A program made the translations under genes and the position numbers. DNA of 64,000 nt from Lucinisca nassula. Its lineage: Eukaryota > Mollusca > Bivalvia > Lucinida > Lucinidae. The DNA is taken from assembly GCA_963580285.1 (NCBI GenBank), contig OY757020.1, forward strand, positions 97,715,497 through 97,779,496, given 5' to 3'. Positions 32,285 through 40,678 of this stretch are shown here, in pieces. The notes under the pieces were generated by a model. The model was not told where the DNA came from and ran no database searches. It was given only the letters and a program-made list of their open reading frames with translations. The first letter of the stretch is position 1; each line of letters begins with the position of its first letter.

Positions 32285-33116
32285 GTTCAATTGAAAAAAG
32301 CAAATTCCTCTGGTACCAAAGTCCCCTTTTTATTTACATTTTTCTATTTTAGATGGATTTGTTTCATGCCACATTTTTGATAAATACGATGGTTTTGATG
32401 TGACATCCTACGGTGATTATGTACCGCAATTTCTTCGATTTGCGAGAGTGTCTAATCATGTGACTGACTCCAAAACTCGTGATAAATGTTAACTGCTTAA
32501 CTTCTTAATTAGGGCTAGTGGTACATCACGAAAACATGCCTATATAATTTTGACCCCCTTGAACCCAACCTTTACATAGTAAAACTGGGGTTTACAAGGG
32601 TAAACATTATTTTTCTTATTTCTGCTCTAAAATATAAATTGTGTGTACTCGTTAGAACCACCTCGATGAGGCGGTTCTAACGAGCACCCACAATCTATAT
32701 TTTGCGCAGAAATAAGAAAATTATCATAATTTTTCATCTTAAAATTTTCATTTTTTCAGCGATTATGGTTACAATATATTTGTAAAGGCGTGTTTTCGTA
32801 ATGAACATAAATTTCCGCAAAACACTTTCTAAGTTTTATAGAGGTCATTTTGATTAATTTTCAAATTCAAGGTTGAACTTAAATCTCTTCTAAAGCAACC
32901 TGAATTTTATAGTTGGGCCCACTATTATTTTTCTTTTGCTCCAGCATTTCAGTTATTTCATGCTGTCGATTCCTCATCGTCATCTATTTGTTCGTTTGAT
33001 TTTTATGTTCTTTGAGACGTTACATTGATAATTTAGAAATCCTTCATACGGACTGAACAACGTATTTGTCTAAGCCACGGTCGATCCAAGGGCAAGGATT
33101 GTGGAGACGTAAAATC
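32285..33116 (+). pseudogene. A3: older PLE-A-like remnant split by a Y element (left arm)
   Basis: Diverged relative of PLE-A: KANSSGTKVPF, then a fragment of the IYDK-DDFD region and a YVPQFLRFARVSNHVTDSKT-like segment up to about 32520. After the Y1 insertion it resumes (CCGCAAAACACTTTCTAAG, 32815) and continues through UTR-like sequence to GTAAAATCGA at 33116. Multiple stops and deletions. Confidence 0.65.
32524..32803. mobile_element. Y1: short TIR/fold-back element (left arm)
   Basis: Ends CACGAAAACATGCC (32527) and GGCGTGTTTTCG (32787-32798) are inverted. The centre is a long imperfect inversion from CTTATTTCTGC (32616) to GCAGAAATAAG (32720) around the hairpin CTCGTTAGAACCACCTC/GAGGCGGTTCTAACGAG (32648-32684). 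About 280 bp and no ORF: a MITE-like element. The related A3 copy at about 36060-36085 has no insertion at this point, giving an empty site. Confidence 0.75.
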
Positions 33117-33226
33117 GACAGTTTACTCTCCTGGAATGTGTAGATTTTATAATTGCACATTCAAAGTTATTGGACATTATCGTATGGATGAAAATTCTAC
33201 TGTAACTGATATATCCTGTTATAAAG
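33117..33226 (+). pseudogene. Partial duplicate of the PAN-like exon (left arm)
   Basis: Encodes the TVYSPGMCRFYNCTFKVIGH and STVTDISCYKG segments, matching the 3' part of 31939-32187 with substitutions (second Cys of the SCC motif replaced by Tyr), and keeps the AAAG|GTAAAT donor. Intron sequence downstream is also duplicated. The 5' part of the exon is absent, replaced by A3 DNA. Confidence 0.65.
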
Positions 33227-33287
33227 GTAAATTAAACAAAATATACCACCACCAAAAAATTTTAGTTTTGATTGTCTCATGTGGCAT

Positions 33288-35816
33288 TGTTACATGTGGG
33301 TTTACGGCGTCCCGCAAACCCCCATGCTGACAAGATAACCGAGCGTGATCTCTGACAGGTGTACGGGCAGCTGTGGGGTAAGGCACAAGAAAGATGTTAG
33401 ATGAATGACATGAATTATTTACAGTATCTACATACAACACTTACTAACACAAAACATCACAATTTGTTGCTTCTGTAGCCAACTCACGACGTCCGCTCCG
33501 AAGGCAAAACAATGTTCTGTGCTCAGAACGGGTGACGTGAATACCTACAGAAGCAAACAACAAAACAACAACAAAAACAAAAAAAAGAAACAACACAAGA
33601 CGCGACTGGCCAGTTTATAACTTAGGGTGAATCCCCCTCTCGCGTGAAACTTGCTCTCGCGAACTAGTGCAAACGGCACACTAGTCTATCGACATAGTTG
33701 CCGATCACAGGTTTGACGATCACAGGTTTAGCGATCGTCCGAATATCCTGCAGGTTAGTTGACCTCTTTCATGGTCTCACATTTGTTGACAATGAACAAT
33801 GATTCTGATTCTGGTACGCTGATTACGGCGGTCTGTCCACCCTTGCTGGACCCTAACGCCTAGCGTCGTACCAGTACCTGCTGCTATGAAGCAGGGAGCA
33901 GCAGGTCACACATTGTCGTGCCTGCAAATTACGATAACTGGACTAAGACACGAGTCACAAAACATACATGCTATATCATGATCCCCCTCCCGGAGAAGTA
34001 AGAATATGTTCATGCATATACCGTTATTGCGCATGCGCCGACCAGACCCACAGGCTGATTAGTGCATGCGACAAATAACCGTACAGCAGAACTCAACTTG
34101 ACTGTGCATCAAATTATCAGCATCCAGCGCTTGACACAATAATACTCAAAGTTCATGTTTCCTTACTGAGCACTACAGAAATCAATTAATGCTCACTACT
34201 ACTGAGCATAAAACTCATCAAATTTGTGCTCACTACATTATCACAAGTAAGAGGCAATTGAACAGACCACGCCTTTGCGCTACCTGGTCAGCTGCCAATT
34301 ACAGGAAACATAACAATCTCTATTTCATATCCTTCTCCGCGACACGGCTCACGAATATAGCTATTCACAAATTCAATACATTAATAACAGATAGAAACTA
34401 CAACAGAAGATTTTCATCTATAATCCACAACATTTGTTAGTGTCTCATAAGGGCCAACACTGTTTGCCGTAAATTCTCTCTGCATTTGGTAGGCACCCCG
34501 TCACAACCGTCCTCGCGACGCCGATGACGCAGCTGACGTCATCCCCGCCGCTCAGGCCGTTATGACGTGTGGCGACCAAATACTCCCACTTATCATCATC
34601 ACGTTCTTTATATGTACATACATGCACAAACTGAGTTATCAGACAAAAACGGCATCATTACAAAATGAAATCGTAATTCTTCTTGAACAAAATTATTTCT
34701 AATCAACGTGAACATGCTTGTAAAATAAAATTCATTACGGTTCATCATCACGGATAACCCAACAGGCTCTTGTAAGAGTTTGCCCTGATGATGAAGATAT
34801 GGTTAAACCCGTCTTAAGTTTACGTCCCCTCTACACCTAATATCATATTGGGACGGAACCACGGTTTTCTAGCCACAGCTAGTCAAAAGTCATGGATCAA
34901 ACAAGTGACCCGGCGTTTATTAATTACATTCTACAAAAGGGGTCTAAAAGCCTAAATGAATCTAGAATGAGCGGGTGTCCAAACTTTACGTCTCACCAAC
35001 ATCTAGGGTCAGCATGAGACAGGACCTCACTTAGAAAGACTCATTATACTACTGGAGAAGCCTGGGATCAATCCTGCGACGTCTAGCTGGCAAAGCTAGT
35101 AGCCTAATCACTACAGGCCACAACAGTGAATTCAGAATAGGCTTCAGAAAGTTGGGGTATACTAGAAGTAAACCCCTCCAAAACCTACAAGCATGTTCAT
35201 ACAAAAATAATACTAAACATAGATTTAACATACCTTTCAATATACTTTCTATTTCCCGACACGATGTTGTAGGTATACGTTACAACTTGACCTGCTGCTA
35301 AAGTGTTCGTTTTTCTCAGGGTTTATATATCTATGAATACTACCAGAAAATCATGCCTACTCATATTACCTTGCTCAATTGTGGCGAGGTGGAGATACCG
35401 GCCACAAATAAAGCTAGATAGCAAAAATCGAGTAGATAATGGATTTGCGTTCAAATAGTATATTTCCCATAGGAAAAATTGATGAAACGACCTTATAAAT
35501 CAATGACATGACTCCTGTCAAAACGAACACCCACACAACACGTGACGGGAATAAAAATCATATATGGCACAATTTGGCGGTTGGCAAATTCTATAGGACT
35601 CGGCCTTATAGCGGCCCCCTGTATTGTAAAAACAGCTCTCTATAAACCACTCATGCATACATCGTATGATATGTGCATGACTTGTTCATGGAGCAGCACA
35701 GTTTGCGTACCATATTTCACCTAAAATATTTCACTCGCACCACCCTACCATATATCTACTAAAATAATTTAGATGTGCATAAGCACCAGAGAGGTTTCCT
35801 ATTCCATCTCGTAACA
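33288..35816. mobile_element. 2529-bp TG...CA element with GGCAT target duplication (left arm)
   Basis: Starts TGTTACATG and ends CTCGTAACA, with the 5-bp direct repeat GGCAT immediately outside both ends (33283-33287 and 35817-35821). The flanks match the uninterrupted first duplicate (intron phrase GTCTCATGT then GCATGCA near 32250-32270), which supports an insertion here. No internal long terminal repeats, primer-binding site or protein were found, so a large solo LTR is the simplest reading; a non-autonomous DNA element with 6-bp ends is an alternative. Internal features: hairpin ACCTGCTGCT/AGCAGCAGGT (33876-33906) and doubled CGATCACAGGTTT (about 33712-33737). Short ORFs inside look random. 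Confidence 0.65.
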
Positions 35817-35821
35817 GGCAT

Positions 35822-36470
35822 GCATTGAATTGCTACGATATAAAGATATACCCACACATTCAATTGAATAAAGCTATTTCGTTTGATACTAAAGCTCTAT
35901 TTTTTACATTTATCTATTTTAGATATTATATTTGTTTCCTGCCAAATTTTTGATAGATATGATGGTTTTGATGCGACATCCTACGGTGTTTATGTACCGC
36001 AATTTATTCTATTCATGTAACTGACTTCGAAACTCGTAAGAAATTTTAACTGCATTACTTCTCAATCAGGGCTAGTGGTATCATAACTTTCGCAAAACAG
36101 TTTCTAAGGTTTGTAGACGTCATTTTGATTTAGTTTCAAAATTCAACGTTCAACGTTCTTTCCCTTTGGTGTCCCTGGTGGGAGCTGTGGGTTAATTGTA
36201 TCGACTCCTGATCATTGCCTCCACTTCTACTTTTTAAATCTCTTCTAAAACAACCTATTTTTATGCCTGAGCCCACCATTGCATTTATTTTGCTCCAGCA
36301 TGTCAGTTATTGCATGTTGTCGAGTCCTCATCGTGGCTTTAGCTATTTATTCGTTTGAGTTTTATGTTCTTGAAGATATTTCATTGATGATTTAGAAATC
36401 CTTTATGTGGACTGAATAAAGTATTTGTCTAAACCACGAGAGAACCAAGGGAGAGGATCGTGGACAAGTT
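35822..36470 (+). pseudogene. A3 remnant, second duplicate, with nested A2 tail (left arm)
   Basis: Diverged duplicate of 32270-33116: GATATAAAGATATACCCACA, then the GGTTTTGATGCGACATCC and TTCAAAATTCAACGTT segments. A PLE-A2 tail is inserted at about 36155-36228, after which A3 resumes (TTTAAATCTCTTCTAAAACA). It lacks the Y1 insertion of its partner. Ends at the hairpin element. Confidence 0.65.
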
Positions 36471-36632
36471 AAATAGAGAATACCAGGTGAGTGTCTTTTG
36501 ATATCAAGTTTATCAGGCAAGGCTTCGAGAACGCTTGTAGAATCGCGAGGCTTGCCGAGCGATTCTACATGCGTTCTCGAAGCCGAGCCTGATAAACTTG
36601 ATATCAAAGGACACGAATCTGGTATTCTATTT
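36471..36632. repeat. 162-bp hairpin element (left arm)
   Basis: Near-complete inverted repeat: AAATAGAGAATACCAG at the left, CTGGTATTCTATTT at the right, with long inner arms sharing TTGATATCAAGTTTATCAGG and GGCTTCGAGAACGC. Overlapping ORFs on opposite strands share the same start (MISSLSG) because of the symmetry and are not genes. Looks like a fold-back element. Confidence 0.85.
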
Positions 36633-36704
36633 ATCAGTTTATCCCAATATACACTTACATTTTTGCCAGTTTTTCAGTTTTGCCAGTTCTAAGAAGTGCA
36701 ATGT

Positions 36705-36764
36705 CACGTTGACCTGATAAAGCTCACTTGTCCTGAGATAGCAGATGTTTATCAGGTCAACGTG
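36705..36764. repeat. Hairpin with 17-bp perfect arms (left arm)
   Basis: CACGTTGACCTGATAAA (36705-36721) and TTTATCAGGTCAACGTG (36748-36764) around a 26-bp loop. The CTGATAAA string also appears in the hairpin just upstream. Confidence 0.85.
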
Positions 36765-36834
36765 CGGCAATGCAATTAATATAGGAGGTGACTGATAAAT
36801 CTATTTATGTACTCCTGCCCAAAATAAAACAACT

Positions 36835-37318
36835 TTTTACAGGCCGTTCCAGGGTGGTTCTTCTGTTCTGGTTTATAGTTGTTATAGTTTGTTTTGGCGT
36901 GATTTATTGCTTATAACTATTATTTTGGATAGCCGATTGACCTTTTTGTGGGGAAATAACTGCCATTTTGGCTTTCTGTTTGTGACGCTTTTATTAGGCC
37001 TGAAAAATAGCCGTGTTTCCGCTAACACGACCGACACTGCTTCAAAACAGAAGTAGAGTCAATGATCAGGAATCGATACAATTAACCCACAGCTCCCAAC
37101 AGAGGTACCAAAAGGGATAGAAACACACAAACATATAGCAACAGACCCCAACGGAAACACCAACAGCGGAAAGCCAAAAGGACAGTTACTTTACCACAAA
37201 ATGGCTAAAAGGCTATCCAAAATAAAATAAGCGACACAAACACCCAAAGACAAACCATTGCAAAAATAAACAGCGACAGACAGCGGGAACGAATTCCACT
37301 GGGGGGCTTAAATCAAAC
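36835..37318. mobile_element. PLE-A2 UTR pieces in opposed orientation (left arm)
   Basis: Plus-strand A2 UTR (36840-36985) and a minus-strand A2 tail (37030-37310, terminus GAAGTAGAGTCAATGATC) flank about 45 bp of other DNA. The pieces overlap in content, so this is a fold-back pair or two insertions. 37319-37612 shows no recognisable feature. Confidence 0.65.
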
Positions 37319-37612
37319 CCACTCTCCCCACGACTCTACTATTTTCATCAATAAAAACAAAATAAAAATTACGACACCGACCCAACCCTACCATTTTCAA
37401 TTTTCGGCCCTTCATAGAAATAGTTGTTTGGTATTTAGAACGATACCCCCACCCACAAACACATGCCCCATGCCCAGTCACCCATCACAACCAGCTATCG
37501 TCCTATCAGTTCAGCGGGCACGCGGTGCTATGGCAATCCAACATTGCAACGTTGAGTTGACGTTGCATCAGCGGTGCTTATTTAGGGGAATATTCCACAA
37601 TATGGGTTTTAG

Positions 37613-37785
37613 TATGACCCATCTTCTTTCTTATGAATGTTTTCATTGCCCTTAAAGGATATCATTTTAGATTTTTATTTGCCTTCACTGCAGCTGGTGT
37701 TGTGCCGTGTGGCGGCCGTAAAACGTCTCCCCGTACATCAACCATAGTGCAGTTTATATTTTACTTTTGGTCCTTTGAGATCAGC
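37613..37785 (+). repeat. HHR-B/HHR-A chimeric monomer (left arm)
   Basis: Starts TATGACCCATCTTCTTTC, the 5' part of HHR-B, and near 37680 switches to HHR-A sequence (CTGCAGCTGGTGTTG, GGCGGCCGTAAAACGTCTCC). No ribozyme core. The switch falls inside both monomers. Confidence 0.7.
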
Positions 37786-37888
37786 GTGAATATTCTGAGA
37801 AATCAGAAATAAATTATTGGTTTAGACTCATATTCTAGACAGGTTTTTAATTATTTGGACCAAATTTTGATTTATATCGGTCTTTGAG

Positions 37889-37949
37889 GCCCTAACCTAA
37901 CCCTAACCCTCTACGTAGGCCCTAACCCTAACCCTAACCCTCTACGTAG
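37889..37949 (-). repeat. Two telomere-type units fused to CTACGTAG (left arm)
   Basis: Two direct units of 30 and 31 bp. Each has three or four CCCTAA repeats followed by CTCTACGTAG. CTACGTAG is the core of the HHR-B stem III palindrome, and the second unit runs straight into TATGACCC, the ribozyme post-cleavage segment. The TTAGGG strand points away from the palindrome centre. Confidence 0.9.
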
Positions 37950-38164
37950 TATGACCCATCTTCTTTCTTATGAATGTTTTCATTGCTCTTAAAGGAACTC
38001 ATTTTTGATTTTTATTTGAATCGACTGCCTATTCGAAATTCGCAAAATTGCAGTATGTTTCCTCTGGCTTTCTTTGCCGGATCATTACAGGGTCACTGAT
38101 GAGGCTTTATTAGCCGAAACTACGTAGTATGACCCATCTTCTTTCTTATGAATGTTTTCATTGC
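37950..38164 (+). repeat. HHR-B: 178-bp ribozyme monomer plus truncated next copy (left arm)
   Basis: One complete monomer from TGACCC at 37952 to the predicted cleavage site at 38129, then the first 35 bp of a following copy ending at 38164. Three copies of the 37-bp start segment exist per arm (37613, 37950, 38128). The monomer has no ORF. Size and ribozyme type fit a retrozyme, distinct from HHR-A. Confidence 0.8.
38090..38135 (+). ncRNA. HHR-B type I hammerhead ribozyme, fully paired (left arm)
   Basis: Stem I GGGTCA (38090-38095) pairs perfectly with TGACCC (38130-38135). Core CTGATGA at 38096-38102. Stem II GGCT-TTATT-AGCC (38103-38115). GAAA at 38116-38119. Stem III is the perfect 10-nt palindrome ACTACGTAGT (38119-38128) with no real loop. 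H17 is A38129, giving a GUA cleavage site. All invariant residues are present. A loopless stem III is typical of minimal animal hammerheads that cut best as dimers. Confidence 0.88.
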
Positions 38165-38209
38165 AAGACGCCAATATATGGACATCAATACAATTTAATA
38201 AAGGCTTTG

Positions 38210-38285
38210 GATAAATAAGATAAAGTTCAGATGCACAACAAATTTTTATTTTTCGCTAACCGGTTTCATGACATTAGTCAATTTT
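38210..38285. other. Palindrome centre: 76-bp asymmetric spacer
   Basis: Left arm ends AAGGCTTTG at 38209 and right arm starts CAAAGCCTT at 38286; between them the sequence is not self-complementary. It is AT-rich and contains CTAACCGGTTTCATGAC. A true missing-adapter or hairpin read-through would normally leave no such spacer, whereas inverted duplications seeded by a pre-existing inverted repeat usually do. Confidence 0.9.
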
Positions 38286-38330
38286 CAAAGCCTTTATTAA
38301 ATTGTATTGATGTCCATATATTGGCGTCTT

Positions 38331-38545
38331 GCAATGAAAACATTCATAAGAAAGAAGATGGGTCATACTACGTAGTTTCGGCTAATAAAGCCTCATCAGT
38401 GACCCTGTAATGATCTGGCAAAGAAAGCCAGAGGAAACATACTGCAATTTTGCGAATTTCGAATAGGCAGTCGATTCAAATAAAAATCAAAAATGAGTTC
38501 CTTTAAGAGCAATGAAAACATTCATAAGAAAGAAGATGGGTCATA
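38331..38545 (-). repeat. HHR-B monomer plus truncated copy (right arm)
   Basis: Mirror of 37950-38164; one G/A difference outside the ribozyme near 38411. Confidence 0.8.
38360..38405 (-). ncRNA. HHR-B hammerhead ribozyme (right arm)
   Basis: Mirror of 38090-38135, identical in every paired and core position. Confidence 0.88.
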
Positions 38546-38606
38546 CTACGTAGAGGGTTAGGGTTAGGGTTAGGGCCTACGTAGAGGGTTAGGGTTAGGT
38601 TAGGGC
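38546..38606 (+). repeat. Two telomere-type units fused to CTACGTAG (right arm)
   Basis: Mirror of 37889-37949; TTAGGG reads outward on the plus strand. Confidence 0.9.
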
Positions 38607-38709
38607 CTCAAAGACCGATATAAATCAAAATTGGGTCCAAATAATTAAAAACCTGTCTAGAATATGAGTCTAAACCAATAATTTATTTCTGATTTCTCAG
38701 AATATTCAC

Positions 38710-38882
38710 GCTGATCTCAAAGGACCAAAAGTAAAATATAAACTGCACTATGGTTGATGTACGGGGAGACGTTTTACGGCCGCCACACGGCACAACACCA
38801 GCTGCAGTGAAGGCAAATAAAAATCTAAAATGATATCCTTTAAGGGCAATGAAAACATTCATAAGAAAGAAGATGGGTCATA
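38710..38882 (-). repeat. HHR-B/HHR-A chimeric monomer (right arm)
   Basis: Mirror of 37613-37785. Confidence 0.7.
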
Positions 38883-39176
38883 CTAAAACCCATATTGTGG
38901 AATATTCCCCTAAATAAGCACCGCTGATGCAACGTCAACTCAACGTTGCAATGTTGGATTGCCATAGCACCGCGTGCCCGCTGAACTGATAGGACGATAG
39001 CTGGTTGTGATGGGTGACTGGGCATGGGGCATGTGTTTGTGGGTGGGGGTATCGTTCTAAATACCAAACAACTATTTCTATGAAGGGCCGAAAATTGAAA
39101 ATGGTAGGGTTGGGTCGGTGTCGTAATTTTTATTTTGTTTTTATTGATGAAAATAGTAGAGTCGTGGGGAGAGTGG

Positions 39177-39660
39177 GTTTGATTTAAGCCCCCCAGTGGA
39201 ATTCGTTCCCGCTGTCTGTCGCTGTTTATTTTTGCAATGGTTTGTCTTTGGGTGTTTGTGTCGCTTATTTTATTTTGGATAGCCTTTTAGCCATTTTGTG
39301 GTAAAGTAACTGTCCTTTTGGCTTTCCGCTGTTGGTGTTTCCGTTGGGGTCTGTTGCTATATGTTTGTGTGTTTCTATCCCTTTTGGTACCTCTGTTGGG
39401 AGCTGTGGGTTAATTGTATCGATTCCTGATCATTGACTCTACTTCTGTTTTGAAGCAGTGTCGGTCGTGTTAGCGGAAACACGGCTATTTTTCAGGCCTA
39501 ATAAAAGCGTCACAAACAGAAAGCCAAAATGGCAGTTATTTCCCCACAAAAAGGTCAATCGGCTATCCAAAATAATAGTTATAAGCAATAAATCACGCCA
39601 AAACAAACTATAACAACTATAAACCAGAACAGAAGAACCACCCTGGAACGGCCTGTAAAA
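39177..39660. mobile_element. PLE-A2 UTR pieces in opposed orientation (right arm)
   Basis: Mirror of 36835-37318. Confidence 0.65.
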
Positions 39661-39730
39661 AGTTGTTTTATTTTGGGCAGGAGTACATAAATAGATTTAT
39701 CAGTCACCTCCTATATTAATTGCATTGCCG

Positions 39731-39790
39731 CACGTTGACCTGATAAACATCTGCTATCTCAGGACAAGTGAGCTTTATCAGGTCAACGTG
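39731..39790. repeat. Hairpin with 17-bp perfect arms (right arm)
   Basis: Mirror of 36705-36764. Confidence 0.85.
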
Positions 39791-39862
39791 ACATTGCACT
39801 TCTTAGAACTGGCAAAACTGAAAAACTGGCAAAAATGTAAGTGTATATTGGGATAAACTGAT

Positions 39863-40024
39863 AAATAGAATACCAGATTCGTGTCCTTTGATATCAAGTT
39901 TATCAGGCTCGGCTTCGAGAACGCATGTAGAATCGCTCGGCAAGCCTCGCGATTCTACAAGCGTTCTCGAAGCCTTGCCTGATAAACTTGATATCAAAAG
40001 ACACTCACCTGGTATTCTCTATTT
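39863..40024. repeat. 162-bp hairpin element (right arm)
   Basis: Mirror of 36471-36632. Confidence 0.85.
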
Positions 40025-40673
40025 AACTTGTCCACGATCCTCTCCCTTGGTTCTCTCGTGGTTTAGACAAATACTTTATTCAGTCCACATAAAGGATTTC
40101 TAAATCATCAATGAAATATCTTCAAGAACATAAAACTCAAACGAATAAATAGCTAAAGCCACGATGAGGACTCGACAACATGCAATAACTGACATGCTGG
40201 AGCAAAATAAATGCAATGGTGGGATCAGGCATAAAAATAGGTTGTTTTAGAAGAGATTTAAAAAGTAGAAGTGGAGGCAATGATCAGGAGTCGATACAAT
40301 TAACCCACAGCTCCCACCAGGGACACCAAAGGGAAAGAACGTTGAACGTTGAATTTTGAAACTAAATCAAAATGACGTCTACAAACCTTAGAAACTGTTT
40401 TGCGAAAGTTATGATACCACTAGCCCTGATTGAGAAGTAATGCAGTTAAAATTTCTTACGAGTTTCGAAGTCAGTTACATGAATAGAATAAATTGCGGTA
40501 CAAAAACACCGTAGGATGTCGCATCAAAACCATCATATCTATCAAAAATTTGGCAGGAAACAAATATAATATCTAAAATAGATAAATGTAAAAAATAGAG
40601 CTTTAGTATCAAACGAAATAGCTTTATTCAATTGAATGTGTGGGTATATCTTTATATCGTAGCAATTCAATGC
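40025..40673 (-). pseudogene. A3 remnant, second duplicate (right arm)
   Basis: Mirror of 35822-36470; a G/T difference lies near 40226. Confidence 0.65.
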
Positions 40674-40678
40674 ATGCC

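Larger units (their letters stand above)
12501..38209. repeat. Left arm of giant palindrome (about 25.7 kb)
   Basis: Every feature from here to 38209 recurs in reverse complement between 38286 and 64000. Paired coordinates sum to 76495 from the centre to about 27540, 76504 around 27.3 kb, 76501 around 24-26.7 kb, 76499 around 17.4-22.7 kb, 76502 around 15.1-17.0 kb and 76501 below 15.03 kb. The steps are small indels, for example 9 bp at about 27540 and 1 bp at about 15035. The limit at 12501 is only the mirror of the window end; the true outer boundary is not visible. Confidence 0.95.

Noticed and set aside
36392..36692. Paired ORFs starting MISSLSG on opposite strands
   Set aside because: They arise from the 162-bp inverted repeat and have no domain.
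37428..37655. 75-residue ORF near the centre, present in both arms
   Set aside because: It ends in HHR-B repeat sequence, has no homology I recognise and no splice or promoter context; presence in both arms follows from the palindrome.
38254..38280. A third hammerhead in the palindrome spacer (minus strand GAAACCGGTT)
   Set aside because: A stem III-like palindrome and GAAAC are present, but the upstream string is CTAATGTCAT, lacking the CTGANGA core and a stem II. At most a relic.
37889..38606. Head-to-head telomere fusion
   Set aside because: The TTAGGG strands point away from the centre on both sides, opposite to a fusion point, and each array is only a few repeats long.
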